DNA of 64,000 bases from Eretmocerus hayati (lineage: Eukaryota > Arthropoda > Insecta > Hymenoptera > Aphelinidae). The notes under the pieces were generated by a model that was not told where the DNA came from, searched no databases, and saw only the letters and a program-made list of their open reading frames with translations. Shown here one piece after another: positions 25,099 through 38,319 of this stretch. The stretch is from the NCBI GenBank assembly GCA_029851415.1, contig CM056742.1:159283121-159347120 (forward strand), written 5' to 3'. A program made the position numbers and the translations under genes. How positions within the stretch are numbered: the stretch's first letter is position 1; every line of letters begins with the position of its first letter.

Positions 25099-25104
25099 AA
25101 TAAA
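25099..25104 (+). terminator. Polyadenylation signal of ACOX3 copy 2
   Basis: AATAAA lies about 130 bases after the stop codon of copy 2, in the 280-bp gap shared with the convergent B3GLCT gene. Confidence 0.6.
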
Positions 25105-25246
25105 AACATAAAAAATTCTTACCTAGACCGTATAATAATGATATGTTCATTCACAAAAGCTAAACTAATTGATTCTAAACTCAGTGCTCGTTGATCCCAT
25201 ACGCCTGACATCAGCATGATTAGGTTCGTATGCTCATCGTCGCGTT

Positions 25247-27270
25247 TTACAATTCCGTATGCCGACGAAATTTTTTTGGTGGAAACGTCTGAAGATCTTC
25301 TTCATAAAACCATTGTTTGTAAACATTTTTAGGATCCACCATCCAAAATTTATGGAAGGAAACCGGATCTTGAGAAGCCAGCAAAGCCTTAGGATAATCA
25401 TTTGGTCTTGCCTGCAATCGATGGAGAAACCCAGTTTCAAAACATGGATTCAAATGAGATATTGATAGTGCAACGCCCACAACACATCTAATTACATCCT
25501 CACCTGATGGAATGCTGCAGAATGTGTGACCTTAACTCCCAAATGAGCCAGACACACACCAAAAAGAAACATATCATCAGGTGTTGTTGCTGATGGACAC
25601 TCGCATACTCCAGGCTTGATCATTTGCTCTACTAGTTTTTTCGATAATACCACACCAGATCCTCCAGTTAAGTAGTCATATCCATGAATTTTGGTTATTC
25701 GATATCCATACCTTTCTCCAAGAGCCACTGCATCTTTGGGGTTGTAACAGGTCAACATCTTGAATAATCTTCCCAAGCTAATAAAAATATATTGGATCTG
25801 TCAGGTTGTACATACTTGTTAGGCAATTTTTATAGAATACAATTAGTACCTCATTATTGTATCGTCGTCAGTTATGATAAGCCAATCTAACTGGTCCCTT
25901 TCAAGTATGGGATGAACATTCTTGAGGATTGCATACGTTTTGGCACAATGTCCCTCATCAGTTTTAGGCACAACATGGCCATCCACCAGATTTTCATCTA
26001 TGGATTAGAGATAGTCAATACATAAGCAACTAATTGTGAGTATATAAAGTGGGTGTTTCAAAAGCCTTACAACACCTAATTCATCAGTAAAGAATCCAAT
26101 ATTTTCTGCATGCTTGGCCCATGTTTGGCGAATGACATCAAGTCTTTCTAAATGGTACTTGGAACATGTTTTTACCGCCACAAAGGCATTCTGCTTTACA
26201 GGTGTTTCTCCCTAGGAAAGTACAATCAAGTAGAAATCTAAGTCTATTTCCCTCATTTATTCAAATGAATAATAATTTTAATACTCACACATGAGTAGAA
26301 AGGTTTGGGATATGTGGCGCAATTCTTGTTAGAGACCACACAGAATTCAGATACATGGGTTAAGCGACTTCCTTTGCTCTGATTCAGAACAAATGTAGAA
26401 AATTCATACGAAGCATCAATTGAAAAGTCAAAGTTGGCTGTTATAACTTCATTTGCCCTTTCAGCTAGACTAAAAACAACCAATTGTTAATCACTTAATA
26501 TGAGGAGTTCTTAATGATTCACAGCATCAAGCACCCTAGCTACCTTTTAAATAGAAATTTTGATACAGCAAATCCAGATGCAACATTTGGATACTTGAAT
26601 TTTTTCCTATGCTCTGCATAATGATGTATGATTGTTGGTTCATGATCATACAAGGCATGCCCAATCCACAGGTTCTTGAGTAATTAGAAATTAGTTAGAA
26701 AATCAATTTTGTAGAAGTCTATATCGACCAAATCATTATTTCACCTTATAGATATTGACATCATATTTATCTAATACTTTCAAAAGATTTCCAAGTCGAA
26801 TGGCTGTATTTTCAAGGCAAAAAAAGTACCAAGTTGCTGAGATATTTCCTGTTCCTAAATAGGCAAATATTGGGACTATTGTCCATGCCCCATAAACATC
26901 CAACTCATGACTCAAAAATATTTGCGGTGGATCCTAAAAAAATAGAACAATGAAGTATTGGTGTTGTGAATTTGCTCAATGTTTAAAATTAATCCTCTAA
27001 TATTTCTTCAAATTACCCTTTCTAAGGAATTTGCTTGTTCAATAACATTAGACTTTAGTAATTTAGCTTGTGCAGCACTGTATCCTTGTTCTTGGCTTAG
27101 AATAATTATTACCAATTCAGGTGGATCTAGAAGAAAAAAATTAATTGCTGAAGAAGAATGATATGACATTTACATCATAATAGTGTCTCATACACACCCA
27201 AAGCTGATGCGATAAGCACAAACCATAAAAGGTGAATGATAATCAAGAGTATCTTGAGGTTGTTTGCCAT
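25247..27270 (-). CDS. B3glct: Beta-1,3-glucosyltransferase (B3GLCT), ER, O-fucose specific
   Basis: Nine minus-strand exons: 27270-27198, 27126-27017, 26933-26745, 26674-26544, 26469-26289, 26211-26076, 25997-25850, 25777-25504 and 25411-25247, giving 468 residues (human 498). B3GLCT transfers glucose from UDP-glucose to O-fucose on thrombospondin type 1 repeats in the ER. The start MANNLKILLIIIHLL is a signal peptide or anchor. The Fringe-like catalytic domain in the second half includes the metal-binding DDD in WLIITDDDTIM, followed by YDYLTGGSGVVLS and TTPDDMFLFGVCLAHLG. The C-terminus RHTEL resembles the REEL-type ER-retention signal of the human enzyme, though Thr at the third-last place is unusual. 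The exon 6 donor (GTGTTG at 26075) is weak but required by the phase. The gene is convergent with ACOX3 copy 2 and divergent from RNF10. Confidence 0.92.
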
Positions 27271-28780
27271 TTCTACCTGTCCTGCATCTACAAAATGTGT
27301 AAGTCACTGTAACGTCTTCGACTCAAAATGTATGAAACTAAACTCTTGTATCTAAGAAGAATTACAAATCCAGCACTTTTGAATATTTACAAATAATCAA
27401 CATTAAATGGGTATTTGTGTTAGGAAATCAATGATTTCATCAAAATTTTGAAAGGGAATACATTTTAAAATTCTTACCTCTGTATCCTAGAACATGTCAT
27501 TTTGGAACAAGAACAATTTTCTTCTTTGTCCAAGGTTTTGGTAATGTTTCTATCATAACTCCTGGCTCCATTTTGCAATCAATCAACAGGACACAGGGTT
27601 GATGTGCTCTACGTTACGTGCCTGCTTGTTTGCAAAGGATATCACGATAAATCGATCTCAGGTATCTCGGTTGAACCGAGTCGGTTTGGCTGCGTATCTT
27701 ATTGCCCTTGATTTTGGAGCTGGACCATCTCCATGAATAAGTTAATAACTTGACAATGCATGAATATTGTCAATGTGATTGACGAAAATTCTCTCGTGAC
27801 AATTCTCTACTTTTTTACATGAGTTATTTTGCGAGAATCCAGATATTCTCTAGAAAAAAATCCGTACGAACATTCTCGGTCTCGGAGAATCTTTTCAAAA
27901 AAGAGCAGACGCGAATTTGACTCAGCTAGTTGAGGTCAAAAGCTCGGTCACAAGCTCGTCAAGTTGGTCACCTCGTCGCATCAGAACCTCGATTAATCCC
28001 GAATTAACCAATATTTGACTATCTTTTGAGGCCAAAACTCTCACTGATTATCAACCTGGAGAAGATTCTATGTGAAAGAATCTACAAATCGCCCAAGACT
28101 TGAGATCATAACCAATAAACAAATCCATGACTAAACGTCACTTTTCTCGTCACAAAAACCACGACGGCGTTCGCGCAGCAGCCGACGTGACTCGCCACCT
28201 CTTCTCCTCTCCTCTCTCTCCTCTCGTCATTCTCGTCGTCGCCATCAAAGCGACGAGGTCGCGGTCGAGCATCGCGTGTGGTGTCGCCCCCCAGGAGGCC
28301 GTGCACCTCCATCAGGTTTCTTATCACCTCGTCTCTTCATCCATCATCCGCAGCCGGTAATCATACCTTCTGCAGCTCAATTCGCCTTCCTCGTGTGTGT
28401 GCTCCAGGTATACGCACTGTAGGAAGCGGTGTTTTATTGCTCGACTGTTCATCCACCTTCTCCAGCAACACCTAGATACCATTTTATCGTCGTCAAGTTG
28501 CGTCACGCCAACTGTTCCAACAAAGTGCCACGAACTCGCTCATCAACAAGAAAATAGCAGCAGAGGGATCTTCCCCGAGGAGACTTTCAAGTCTCGTAGT
28601 GCAGAGAAGAGAGCCGAGCCAGGCTCTTGTGCTTAGCGAAATCGCTGAGCACCTTTTGCAGTAGCGAATTTTTTCGCCGCTGCTCCGACGAAGCCTGATT
28701 GCCAGTGCATCGTCGTATTTTTTTCTAATCTGTCGTGCATGAACATGGCTTGCTGAATAAGATGAAGCCCCTGCAGAATT
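27271..28780. other. Divergent promoter region of B3GLCT and RNF10
   Basis: About 1.5 kb between the two start codons. It contains the leaders of both genes; the right half (28.1-28.9 kb) is GC-richer and is likely the RNF10 5' leader. I see no repeat or separate gene. Open frames here are short and lack splice sites or similarity. Confidence 0.6.
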
Positions 28781-28951
28781 TTGACGTTTTTTCTCCATAC
28801 GGAGGGGATCTGTGCGCCCGCGCCTCCCAAAATCAAAACGGCCTCTCGACAGGCCTTGCAGCATCAACCGCTGCAACAACAACAACATCATCATCATTTA
28901 GAGTCAACACAACTGGACTTCCTCACATCATCCACGACCACTGCTACTATT

Positions 28952-31900
28952 ATGGACAAGAAGAGCAAGTACTCGCAGCAGCCCGCTTCCAAGGCTGCCC
29001 CTGCTGATTCTAAGAAGAGCCAAGGTCAGTGTCGTGTCATTCTTTATTACAAAAAAAAAATCGTGATTTTTTTCGGGCATGCGAGACGAAGTGCATCATG
29101 GCAGCACCTGCGAATAATCAGTCGTTCCACGAAACACGCTTCATTTTGGTATAGATTAGACACTCGGGCCGGGTCGCTGCGCAAGTTATGACGTTTTTTT
29201 GCAACACGCCACTACTCTGCGTCTCACAATAGTATCGGTACCGCGTGCCGCTTTGCAAAACTCTACCGCTCTCATTACCGAAGTTAGCTCAAGGTTCATG
29301 CTATGACAAAAAGATACCGAAATGCTCTGAATGGGTTTTTACATGGTTCTATTCTGATGATCTCAACTCTAGTCAATGATGAGGTATTTTTAAGTTGTTT
29401 CTTGACTCGATTACATCCTATTAAAAATTTTGCAGTTCATTCTTCCATTTCTTGAGCCCAATAGAATCTTTTTTGTGGTTCTAATCGACAACTCTTGTTG
29501 GTGTACAGTGCACACACTTGATTATAGTCCAGTGGAATGATATCAAAATTCTATCTTTCCTATTACAGATGTCAACTCCAAGCCTTTCCCAAAATCAAGA
29601 AGGCGTGAATCACCTAGCGCTAACAACTATCCAAAGAATGATCAGTCACGAAAGCCAAATTCACAGAAGGCAAGAAACTTTGATAAGAGACCAAAACCTA
29701 AAGGATATTATTCTGGCAATTCAAAGGAGAATTCCAAGGTACAAATCTGTATTTTATATCTACTAATGTAGTTTTCTGTTTTGATTCTCATTCCATTCTG
29801 TTGGAACTCTCAAAATTCTCCCATATTCATGTCATGAGCATGTTGAAAATCTTTTGACCGTAAGGTTTCATTTTGTCCTCATTGAATGAAAACAGTCCCT
29901 TCTCAAACTACTGATCTGATTTGAGGTGAAAAATAAACATTCTCTTGAAGCTGACCACTTGGGTTGATGTTATTTACAGGTAGTTGATGATGAATCAGCT
30001 GAGCTTGGCTCAGTGATGGCTCCTGGAAGTAAGAAGCAGAATTTGAATCATCTGCTAAATTTCCACTATGCTCCACGTGAGATTCAGGGGAGATGGAATC
30101 ACGGTAGGAGTGGTTATAGTAGCCACAATTACAACCGCTGGCTTCCTCCAGTCCAGCGACACAAGTATAACAAGGAGCAATTTTTACAAGCCAAGTAAGT
30201 TGAAGGATCGTAAATTTGTTTCTGAAAGCAAAGCGCTTAGCAAGTATCATATTTTGAATCAAATTTCTAGCTGCCAATTCGTTGTTACTGCCAATGGAGA
30301 CTATTCTCTGTATCTGAATGACCCTGATGCTTTGGTGGATTGGAAACTGATACAACAAATCGTGAGTAATCTCTATATCTTTGCAATAACGTGATTATGC
30401 ATGATTACTGATGGTAATTACGGATACTTCCATTTTTACAGAGAGTTCGTAGCTCCGACAACCTGTCTTGCCCCATATGCTTGTGTTCCCCCGTTGCTGG
30501 TAAAATGACGCGATGCGGTCATGTCTACTGCTGGCCGTGTGTCCTTCATTATTTAGCACTCTCTGATAAATCTTGGCGTAAATGCCCAATCTGCTATGAA
30601 TCAGTCCACAAAACAGATTTAAAGAGGTAAAAACAATGTCAAATTTTCTTATTTTGTCTTCGATATACCTTCATGTTTCGAACTTGTTCCTAGTGTTGTT
30701 GAAATCACCGAAAACATCGTGAACATCGGGGATCAAATTTCACTTCGACTCATGCGGCGTGAGAAAGGTACATTGATAGCAATTCCAGTTAATGAAATTG
30801 AGTGTGCTCCACCCAAAACATTCTTGACTGTCGCTGAAAACTCTCATCAACAAGTGTATTCAAAACTGCTTTTGGCACAAGACAATGATGTAAGTATATC
30901 ATCTTACACTCTTGAAAAATTATCCTCTTGCTTCAATCCTGATTGTTTACAGATTATGGATATTATTGAATGGGAAAGAACTCAGTTGAAGATGGAACTG
31001 CTTGACGATCCTCATTCTCCTGAAAATTGTTTTATTGAACAAGCTCTCGCCGAGTTGGTTTTAAGAGAGCAAGATTTACTCAATGTAAGTGGTTTTACTT
31101 ATCAAAATGAATACACAAATACAGCATACTCATCTTTCGTTCTTTTCAATCTAGTCTATTTCAAAAATTGACAAAGAAGATGAATCCAAAACTGATCTGA
31201 GCAATGAAAGCAGCATTTTGAAGGATCATGAGAATTCTAATATGAATGACACAGATGAGGCGATAGAAGCATTTGGTGGAAATGAATCTAGTGCTTCATA
31301 CATTGACAACGCATGCTCAGTAGATGACCAATCAGAGAATATTTGGAACCCAGTGACTACTGACAAGGACACTGTGACAAACAACCAGAAATTCCACTAT
31401 TTTTATCAAGGTAGTTCCTTTTCTTTCTCCTTGTCTTACTGACTACTCGTCAAGAAAAATCTCGGCTTTTGGTAATGCTGTCGATGATGGCTTTTGGATA
31501 TTCATCTGTTGGGGGTTCATCCACGACTACTCTTTGTCTCCAAAACTTACTTTTGGACGACTATTTCTATCATCATGTTTTGCTTGGTAGTTTTGTTTTG
31601 TAACGCCATCATTCATCAGCACATTCATACGTTTTTATTCGTGAATGCTCCTCATGTGGCATTTCTTATGAGAGTGAATGATTTTTGATTACAGTTGAAG
31701 GAGGTCAAAATGTTTACTTGCACGCTATGAATGTGAAAATGTTGGAGATGCAGTATGGAAGTTTGGAAAAAAGCCCCTTGGTGATCTCTGGTAAATTGAT
31801 GGAAAAAGAAGTTGGTAGTTTCACTGAAGAGTTGAGAAAACGCATGCGATATTTGTGCCACTTACCTATCACCAGCCAAATTGAGATAGTTGAAATAGAT

Positions 31901-32729
31901 CTTCAGCCTCCCATAATTTCTGAAGACGTTGTTGATCATTTTAAGAGTACGTTATTACAATCATCAACTGTTTTAGTATCTGAAATCCATCACATCAAGT
32001 CAACATATTTTCTCTTACAGAGCAAATTATCTCACGCAAAGAAAAGAGAGAACGTCGTGAAAGAAGTGAGCGTAAACGAGAAAGAAAAATAACAGAAGAA
32101 GAAAACAAACTCATGGGGAAATATCCCACTCCTAATGTCCACATTGAGTCACGCAAACACTTCCCTCAGTTTCAACCTGAAAATGCTGAGTATGTACCCC
32201 CACAGAGTTGCAGAATTTGACCAGTTATTGGTATAACTTAGTTGTTCACAATACAGTTCTTTGCTCCAAATTTTTTTGCAGATTGAATATACCATCACCA
32301 CCTGAATCAGTTGCAGCCTCGAGCATGGCGAGTAGCCCTTCTATCAGCTCTTTTGATGAGATGATATCTGATGTCGGAGCAGATACCAATCAATGGCCAA
32401 TGTCAGCTGATCAGAACCGGTCTTTTGCTCAGATGTTGCGTACAAGTGGAGCAAGAAGGCCTGCCTGGCCAACACTGAATAATACTCCGAAATCTGAGAC
32501 TTCTGTTTCAATGAATGATAATAACGCCAACGCTGATCCTGAAATGGAAGAGTTTATGGCCCCAACCTACAGTCAGAGCTTGGGAGATGCATTGGCCCAA
32601 GCTTTGGAAAACTCAAAACTCTTGACTGAGGGATCTGGATCTGTCAACAATGAAACTCCTCACAAGAAAAAGAAGAAGAAAAACAAAGCAACTTTATTAT
32701 TTGCCACTAATATGGCCCGTGCATCGTAA
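28952..32729 (+). CDS. Rnf10: RING finger protein 10 (E3 ubiquitin ligase family)
   Basis: Eleven exons: 28952-29024, 29569-29738, 29980-30194, 30271-30361, 30442-30626, 30694-30889, 30953-31084, 31155-31410, 31695-31946, 32021-32189 and 32282-32729, giving 728 residues from the ATG at 28952 ([10 protein letters not shown]). RNF10 is a RING-type ubiquitin ligase; the human protein acts on stalled 40S ribosomes and also binds transcription factors. The LNHLLNF box is followed by the region before the RING ([20 protein letters not shown]) and a C3HC4 RING at about 193-236 (CPIC ... CGHVYCWPC ... CPIC). After it come [10 protein letters not shown], a charged coiled segment ([17 protein letters not shown]) and the C-terminal SFDEM and SFAQMLR boxes. 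The frame is also open upstream to an ATG at 28781, which would add 57 residues rich in Gln and His; I prefer 28952 because vertebrate proteins have a similar MDK start. Confidence 0.93.
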
Positions 32730-33680
32730 TTGGCAGTGTTCTAAATTTTAAGTGTTCCCATATCGATTGGGTATTCTACGATTTTACTAAGAGGGTACTA
32801 TTGTTACAAGATATTCTACTAGTGTTTCCATGAAAGTATAAAGATTATTTTGTTGTCAACAAAATTTGAAGCATCATTAAAAATGTCATTGACTGAATGC
32901 ATTTTGAAACTTTCATTTGCAAATTCCATTCTTGAGAGGCCACAGGGCATTGAATTTATATATCCTGACCCAGCTCATAGTCTGTAGTTCAGATTCAGAA
33001 ATAACACAACTATAACGCAATCTTATTGAAAACTGTTCAAGAGTTAATCCATTTACTTCGTGCCACTGAAAACCAAATTTTGTTATAGGTGAACAAATTT
33101 CACTTCACCCTCCGACACACCATTGAGGCAACAAACTGCAAGTGTTTATTGCTTGATTCGAACAACTCGAAACATAGACGTGTAGTCACTCATCTCAAGT
33201 TGTCAAGATAAATGAAATTTATTAGTCAATTTCGCAGTGTCAATTCACGAAATTTTTTCAGTATTATCTAATTCAGGATGCCAGGAATTACAAATGAATC
33301 CAAAAAGGTGTGACATTCCCGATATATGTTTCTCTGAGGCAGAAACAGATTACCATCAATTTATACAAAATGAAGATACCGGTACGCACATATAGTGATA
33401 AACCCAATCCACTTTCCCCAATGAGCACAAGTGTACGGTACTGGTCAAATTGTAGTTATTTATTCAAACATTAAAAAGTATAATCGTTAAGCGAAGTATC
33501 ACAGTCGATATCTAGTACAAACCATGGTAAAACGCGAATCATAAATTTTTTCGAGAAGAAATGCAAGGAGTACAGGACGTCTAGGTAATCAATAAGTTTA
33601 TAAATGTGTAACTGTTTTGACTGTTCAGTGTATTTTTTTCTTTGAGAAAAGTTTCATTAATTGGAGTAACATTAGATGGT
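32730..33680. other. Convergent 3' region of RNF10 and Hsc70-4
   Basis: Contains both 3' untranslated regions. A minus-strand AATAAA lies at 33459-33464, about 220 bases after the Hsc70-4 stop. No other gene or repeat seen. Confidence 0.6.
33459..33464 (-). terminator. Polyadenylation signal of Hsc70-4
   Basis: AATAAA on the minus strand (TTTATT on plus), correctly placed downstream of the Hsc70-4 stop at 33681-33683. Confidence 0.55.
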
Positions 33681-35234
33681 TTAGTCGACCTCTTCGATGG
33701 TGGGGCCACCAGCACCGCCACCACCAGGTGCAGCGCCAGCTCCAGGAGCTCCGCCAGCGCCGGGGAAGCCTCCAGGCATACCACCGGGCATACCACCTCC
33801 AGTGCCTTGGTACATCTTAGTGACGATCGGGTTGCAAACCGCCTCCAATTCTTTTTGTTTGTGCTCGTACTCTTCTTTGTCAGCCAGCTGGTTGGAATCG
33901 AGCCACTTGATGATTTCATTGCATTTGTCTAGGACAACTTGCTTATCGCTCGAGCTGATCTTGTCCTTGATCTTTTCGTCTTCAACAGCGGTCTTCATGT
34001 TGAAGCAGTAGGACTCGAGACCGTTCTTGGCAGAGATACACTCTTTTTGTTTCTCGTCCTCACTTCTGTACTTCTCAGCCTCATTCACCATACGCTCGAT
34101 GTCCTCCTTGCTTAAACGGCCCTTGTCGTTGGTGATAGTGATCTTGTTTTCTTTACCAGTCGACTTGTCGACGGCAGACACATTGAGGATACCGTTGGCA
34201 TCGATGTCGAAGGTGACTTCGATCTGGGGTACACCACGTGGTGCTGGTGGGATTCCACTGAGTTCGAATTTACCAAGAAGGTTGTTGTCCTTGGTCATGG
34301 CACGCTCACCCTCGTAAACCTGTAATTAGAATGAGTCACGGGTTAACTTAAGAAAAACAATAAAAGCGTATTTCGAGAGGATGCTTATAATTACGAAAGG
34401 AAATATGCGGAAGGATGACAATTTGCATGACTTTACATACGTCGAGATAGAAAAATTGGTAGGTTGTGTAGAGTAGATTCAAGATCAAAGAGAAATGAGT
34501 GTCAACACTAAGACCAATACAGCTTGTATTGGACACACAAATTAAGGCAAAAAAGAGTTGCTAGAAGAGGAAAAAGTTTAGACATAGTGTTGTGACTTTT
34601 GGAATGAGAGATACACACCTGAATGAGCACACCAGGCTGGTTATCTGCGTAGGTGGTGAAGGTCTGGGTTTGCTTGGTGGGGATGGTTGTGTTTCTCTTG
34701 ATAAGAGCTGTCATCACACCACCAGCAGTTTCGATACCAAGAGACAGAGGAGTGACATCGAGAAGCAGTAAGTCTTGGACTTCTTCAGACTTATCACCGT
34801 GTAAGATAGCGGCTTGAACAGCTGCTCCATACGCAACAGCTTCGTCAGGGTTGATGGACTTGTTGAGTTCCTTGCCGTTGAAGAAGTCTTGCAGAAGCTT
34901 CTGGATCTTAGGGATACGTGTGGAACCTCCGACAAGAACGATGTCGTGGATCTGGGCTTTGTCCATCTTGGCGTCACGGAGAGACTTCTCAACCGGCTCC
35001 AAGGTTCCTCTGAATAGATCAGCGCAGAGCTCTTCAAAACGAGCCCTGGTGATCGACGTGTAGAAGTCGATACCCTCATAGAGGGAATCGATTTCAATAC
35101 TGGCCTGAGTAGATGAAGACAGAGTACGCTTGGCACGCTCACAGCTCGTGCGCAACCGACGAAGAGCTCGTTTGTTGGAGGTGAGTTCTTTCTTGTACTT
35201 GCGCTTGAACTCCTGAACGAAGTGGTTGACCATA

Positions 35235-35272
<38 letters not shown>

Positions 35273-36684
35273 GGCTGTTGACTTGACTTCAAAGATTCCA
35301 TCCTCGATGGTCAGAATGGAAACGTCGAAAGTACCGCCGCCAAGATCGAAAATAAGGACGTTGCGTTCACCAGTGGCTTTCTTGTCAAGACCATAGGCGA
35401 TTGCGGCGGCTGTGGGCTCGTTGATGATACGAAGCACGTTGAGGCCCGAGATGGTTCCAGCGTCCTTAGTTGCCTGACGCTGCGAGTCGTTGAAGTAAGC
35501 GGGCACGGTGATCACAGCATTGGTGACGGTTTTGCCAAGGTAGGCCTCAGCAGTCTCCTTCATCTTTACCAAGACCATCGAACTCACCTCCTCAGGGAAG
35601 AAAGTCTTCGTTTCTCCTTTATACTGTACTTGGATTTTGGGCTTGCCACCATCACTGACAACTTCGAAGGGCCAGTGTTTCATGTCAGCTTGGACAGTGG
35701 CATCTTCGAAACGACGACCAATCAATCGTTTGGCATCTGGAAAAGAGAGCAATGAACATTGAATATATGTTTACAAGAATGTCATTATAAAGAGACATCA
35801 ATAAGATATTTGGAAGTAACTCATGACGCATTGGTCAAATCCACACAAGAGTATCTAATTCAAAAGTGATGATAATGGCAAACTGGCAACTTCATCACTG
35901 ATGACTCATTGTGTTACTGCATTTAACCAACTGTAAAAAGGGTCTGCACCAGAAAAATACAAGGAATCGAGTTGAGAATCGAAAGAAAATATTGCTGAGG
36001 GAAGCAGCGCAAAACACTGTATGTTTCAGCTAATGCTGACACCGATCTCAAATTACTCAAATACCGTCCAAGTCTCAGATGGTCAGGGACCACCAATGAG
36101 ATATAGAGTATCAAAGAAACAATTCTTGTGTCAATTGGAAATGTGATGGAGATGAGGAAAAATTCTCAACATTGATAGCTATCATCAAGTCAAAATGTTC
36201 ATTCAGGGATGAAAATTGTCTATTAGACGACATGATAAGGGAAAGGTGTGTTCAAGACTCATTAATCAAGATGACGCACGACACGGCAAAGCATGATCCC
36301 TGCTACGGCTATCGTAAATGGAAAATCTCGTGAAAGAGATGAGTCACCGCAAGCGCCACGCTTCGAGATATTGAATTTCGAATTTTTACATCAGTAAGTG
36401 CGGAAATTGCATCAAACGACGCAGCGCTACGTCAGTAATAGTCAACTATGTACGCGTATTTAAAAAAAATGATATTTACCAAAGATGGTGTTGTTAGGGT
36501 TCATCGCGACCTGGTTTTTGGCGGCATCTCCAATGAGACGCTCTGTGTCGGTGAAGGCCACATAACTTGGTGTTGTGCGGTTACCCTGGTCGTTGGCGAT
36601 GATTTCCACCTTTCCATGCTGGAAGACACCGACGCACGAGTACGTGGTGCCAAGATCAATACCTACTGCTGGTGCTTTTGCCAT
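33681..36684 (-). CDS. Hsc70-4: Heat shock cognate 70 (cytosolic Hsp70 chaperone)
   Basis: Three coding exons on the minus strand: 36684-36480, 35736-34619 and 34319-33681, giving 653 residues (Drosophila Hsc70-4 has 651). It is an ATP-driven chaperone for folding, clathrin uncoating and protein transport in cytosol and nucleus. The nucleotide-binding domain starts [20 protein letters not shown] and includes [14 protein letters not shown] and [13 protein letters not shown]. The substrate-binding domain follows (from about residue 395), with the helical lid and a GGMP/Gly-Ala-rich tail ending in EEVD, the motif bound by TPR co-chaperones. A non-coding first exon (about 37412-37334, donor GTAAGT at 37333) joins an acceptor just before 36703. 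Coding introns distinguish it from the intronless inducible Hsp70 genes of flies, but the promoter carries a heat-shock element. Confidence 0.97.
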
Positions 36685-37333
36685 TTTTTATCTGATTATA
36701 GTCTGGAAAAAAAGAAATGAAGAATGTGGGTTAGAAAAGCTGATGGCGCGAGACGCCTCAAAATGGACGATTACAGAGAATTATAGCGATGCAGTAAATT
36801 TACAGCTCGCGATACAAACTTACAAAGATCACGATTTACGAGAGAGCTAACGACCTCGATATTGCCCACGCTGCTTTTATCAAGTATAAAGACTCGAATG
36901 TTCCACGAATTAGGCGCGATGAGAAATCACTTCGAGCACACGCACTGCATCAGCCATCATAGCACATAGCCTCGTGGCGGTCAACCGTCAATTCTGGAAA
37001 TTTCCTCTCGCGATACTCGATTGTTCCGGGTAGAACACACTTGCGATTAAATCAAAACGAGGGCGATACAATTGATCTAGTCTCTAGTCTAGCGGTATTA
37101 TTCTAGTAAATCAGAACGTCGGGCGATAGAATATTAGAAGGGTCTCGAAATAGAGCTACGAGCACGCGGTCGACGACACAATAATGAGGTCCAATTTTCT
37201 CCAAGTTTCTAAGCAAATTCAATAATTCCCAACACTCGAATATAAACGCACGGACAAATAAATGATAGAAATAACTCGACAAATAAATGATAGAAAAAGC
37301 GAATGGAATATCCGGGACACGAGGATGACTTAC

Positions 37334-37412
37334 CTGGAGTACGTGTAAGATAATAGCTTCTGTATGAAGCAGATACGAAGTAGTTTCTTGTGCAACGATT
37401 CGCAACGTGAGT
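37334..37412 (-). other. Non-coding first exon of Hsc70-4
   Basis: The sequence downstream of the TATA box ends at a strong donor (CTCCAG|GTAAGT). The matching acceptor TTTTTTTCCAG ends at 36704, 18-20 bases before the start codon. The 5' limit is estimated from TATA spacing. Confidence 0.65.
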
Positions 37413-37436
37413 GAGGCGCGGCGGGACGGGCACCCT

Positions 37437-37445
37437 TATTTATAG
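37437..37445 (-). promoter_or_regulatory. TATA box of Hsc70-4
   Basis: On the minus strand CTATAAATA, about 25-30 bases before the predicted transcription start near 37412. Confidence 0.8.
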
Positions 37446-37461
37446 AGAAGGCATCTCGACG

Positions 37462-37476
37462 CTTCTGGAACATTCG
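37462..37476. promoter_or_regulatory. Heat-shock element upstream of Hsc70-4
   Basis: CTTCTGGAACATTCG is a perfect three-unit nTTCnnGAAnnTTCn binding site for heat-shock factor, 17 bases beyond the TATA box. Two inverted CCAAT motifs (ATTGG on the minus strand near 37494, CCAAT on the minus strand near 37530) lie further upstream. Confidence 0.85.
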
Positions 37477-38319
37477 TGGGCGGCAATGCGGCGACCAATC
37501 AAAATTATCCTTTCTGCTGTATCTGATCGCTCATTGGCTCTAATGCCCTATCCCTGCCCGCGCAAACGCAAATACGACGCAGACTTCGCAAGTCAAGACA
37601 ACGTCTCGTCGTCGACGACGAAGATTTCCACCGGGTCAACGTGATCGAGCTCATAATTGGAAATTTTTCAGAGATGAAATTTGTATATTCAGGTAAGGAC
37701 AGTTGTTCTCTATTTGAGATTTCAATGGCATATTCGCGTGAATTTTCTGGCATGTCGCCGGGAGGAAGTGGATTTTGGCGCGCATCCCGAAAATTCCAGC
37801 GAGACCGCGAGACGGAAAGACGATTCGAAAGGATCGAAGACATTGCGGCAATAAAACGAGTTTCTGGAACGTGCCGGTGATGGACGATATACACATGTGC
37901 TACCTCGCGTCGCTTTGTCTCAAAAGCGAATTGATAGAGGATATAACTTATATCCAGATTTATTGGATGAAATGATTGCACTCGAGGACGATGATTTTGA
38001 AGAACACCATCCCCTTGAATTTTTCGAACAAATCTAGAGATTCCGTTAGGTATGTGTGTTTTCTGAGGTGTTTTCTCTCGCCATCGGTTTATAGCTATCG
38101 AGATAAAATTTGCGCATGCTTTCATGTAATACGTCTATCTCACTTCTCGACTTTTTGATATTCATCAGAAATACCTCACTTTTCTCCGAATCAATGAACC
38201 CATGATGTATTTCATTAGGGGTGTCGTATGCTGTTATTATACAGGTGGGACCATAGAAGGCCAAGTGAGACGATATAATTCACTCGAATGAGTGTTGTAC
38301 CTTTTAATATGTCTCGTGA

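Noticed and set aside
34714..35301. 195-codon frame inside Hsc70-4
   Set aside because: Another frame of the same strand within a highly conserved Hsc70 exon; Ser-rich with no family similarity.
37505..38125. 206-codon minus-strand frame
   Set aside because: Overlaps the Hsc70-4 promoter and heat-shock element; no recognisable domain, and composition looks like random open DNA.
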